Part shown: in pieces, positions 63,211 through 64,000 of the stretch
Layout of the letters: each line of letters starts with the position of its first letter
Numbering within the stretch: position 1 is the stretch's first letter
Assembly: GCF_003096355.1 (NCBI RefSeq)
Contig: NZ_QEKI01000004.1
Location: 186,001 to 250,000 of the forward strand
Length of the DNA stretch: 64,000 nt
Source of the DNA: Pontibacter virosus
Lineage (GTDB): Bacteria; Bacteroidota; Bacteroidia; Cytophagales; Hymenobacteraceae
Reading direction: 5' to 3'
The notes under the pieces: generated by a model
Seen by the model: only the letters and a program-made list of their open reading frames with translations
Told to the model about the DNA's origin: nothing
Database searches by the model: none
Made by a program: the position numbers and the translations under genes

Positions 63211-64000
63211 AGCAGAAACGCAACTGGAGCGTCTTGCTGGGTGCTGCCTTCCTGATGGCCACTTCCGCCGTCGGGCCCGGTTTCCTCACCCAAACCACCG
63301 TCTTTACACAATCTCTTGCCGCCAGCTTCGGCTTTGTTATACTCGCTTCCATCATCCTCGATATCGGCGTGCAGTTGAACGTCTGGCGGGTCATTGCCGT
63401 GTCAGAGAAACGGGCGCAGGATATTGCCAACATGCTATTGCCAGGTCTTGGCCTGTTTGTGGCGGTGCTGATTGTGCTGGGTGGTTTTGCCTTTAACATC
63501 GGTAACGTGGGTGGCGCCGGGTTGGGCTTCAACGTGCTATTCGGTATTTCCCCGGAGTTGGGGGCCATCATTGCCGCAGGTATAGCTATTGGCATTTTCC
63601 TGGTGCGGGAAGCCAAAAAGGTGATGGATCGCTTTGCCCAGATCATGGGGCTGCTGATGATCTTGCTGATCGTGTATGTGGCCATCACCTCCTCTCCTCC
63701 CCTTGCCGAGGCAGCTGTCAAAACCTTCGTACCCGACCAGATTGACCTGATCGCCATCATCACCTTGGTAGGCGGCACAGTAGGCGGTTACATTACCTTT
63801 GCAGGCGGTCACCGTCTGCTCGATGCCGGCGTGAAAGGCGAAACGGCTTTGCCAGAGGTAAACACCAGTGCCGTATCAGGTATAACCGTGGCATCCATCA
63901 TCCGCATTTTTCTTTTCCTGGCGGCCCTGGGTGTAGTGAGCAAAGGCCTTGTGTTGGACGAAAGTAATCCACCAGCCTCGGTCTTTCAACTGGCGGCAGG
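63207..64000 (+). CDS. Nramp-family transporter (YcsG-like), 3' end outside window
   Basis: Incomplete at the window edge; 264 residues visible, all hydrophobic-helix-rich. The start [20 protein letters not shown], the GPGFLTQT motif and a helix-1-like segment fit the Nramp superfamily, and in Bacillus subtilis the relative YcsG is encoded in the same kip/pxp locus. The substrate is unclear; because of the context, 5-oxoproline uptake is possible, but a metal-ion role is the family default. Confidence 0.82.
   Translation, partial: MKQKRNWSVLLGAAFLMATSAVGPGFLTQTTVFTQSLAASFGFVILASIILDIGVQLNVWRVIAVSEKRAQDIANMLLPGLGLFVAVLIVLGGFAFNIGNVGGAGLGFNVLFGISPELGAIIAAGIAIGIFLVREAKKVMDRFAQIMGLLMILLIVYVAITSSPPLAEAAVKTFVPDQIDLIAIITLVGGTVGGYITFAGGHRLLDAGVKGETALPEVNTSAVSGITVASIIRIFLFLAALGVVSKGLVLDESNPPASVFQLAA

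Noticed and set aside
63017..63778. Open frame of 253 codons on the minus strand
   Set aside because: It is antisense to pxpA and the Nramp-like gene, which form an operon with overlapping starts and stops.

Overview
This 64 kb window comes from a Bacteroidota chromosome and most resembles the Cytophagales/Hymenobacteraceae (Pontibacter-like). The reasons are the type IX secretion gene porT beside ubiE/menG, a PorE-like TPR/PD40/OmpA protein, DUF5606 and DUF4349 proteins, a very short ATP synthase epsilon subunit, many lipoproteins, promoters of the TTTG/TAnnTTTG type, and few visible Shine-Dalgarno sequences. The genus is an inference; no rRNA gene is present.

Layout: 0-8 kb holds the end of tgt, lptG, an EamA transporter, ispE, a trans-sulfuration enzyme, a GH13 lipoprotein and a 2Fe-2S flavin reductase. 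8-17 kb has a class C beta-lactamase-like hydrolase, small exported proteins, atpDC and a DPP-IV-like peptidase. 17-28 kb is mostly housekeeping: tRNA-Gln(TTG), prs, rplY/ctc, pth, an MFS carrier, metG, msrB and typA. 28-36 kb is a run of six exported proteins on the + strand, ending in two tandem paralogous lipoproteins with atypical-kinase-like motifs. 36-47 kb has an SDR, porT, ubiE, the PorE-like protein, engB, a TonB-domain protein, DUF5606, fbp, aspartate kinase and a crotonase. 46-51 kb has a perR-ahpC oxidative-stress pair, a DsbA-like protein with a divergent HxlR regulator, crcB, a HAD protein, a methyltransferase and a GNAT. 51.8-53.8 kb is an AT-rich island with a membrane LRR protein and an orphan. 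54-64 kb has waaA-rsgA, a long repeat-filled gap, an SDR, a fasciclin lipoprotein, a cyclophilin, a DAACS symporter and the 5-oxoprolinase operon pxpBCA followed by a truncated Nramp-type transporter.

The strongest unexplained signal is a dispersed word, AGGTATAG (reverse complement CTATACCT; usually CAGGTATAGC). I counted about 119 copies of the AGGTATA core on the two strands by hand, where about 8 would be expected in random sequence of even composition. Copies lie inside genes, between genes, in a promoter spacer and in a terminator loop. They are scarce in atpD, prs, rplY and ahpC and nearly absent from the AT-rich island. Several families of intergenic inverted repeats are also present, including a perfect 29-bp stem at 46304-46378.

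The second main lead is the tandem kinase-like lipoprotein pair at 32549-35837. All protein calls rest on sequence motifs and family knowledge; no database search was run.
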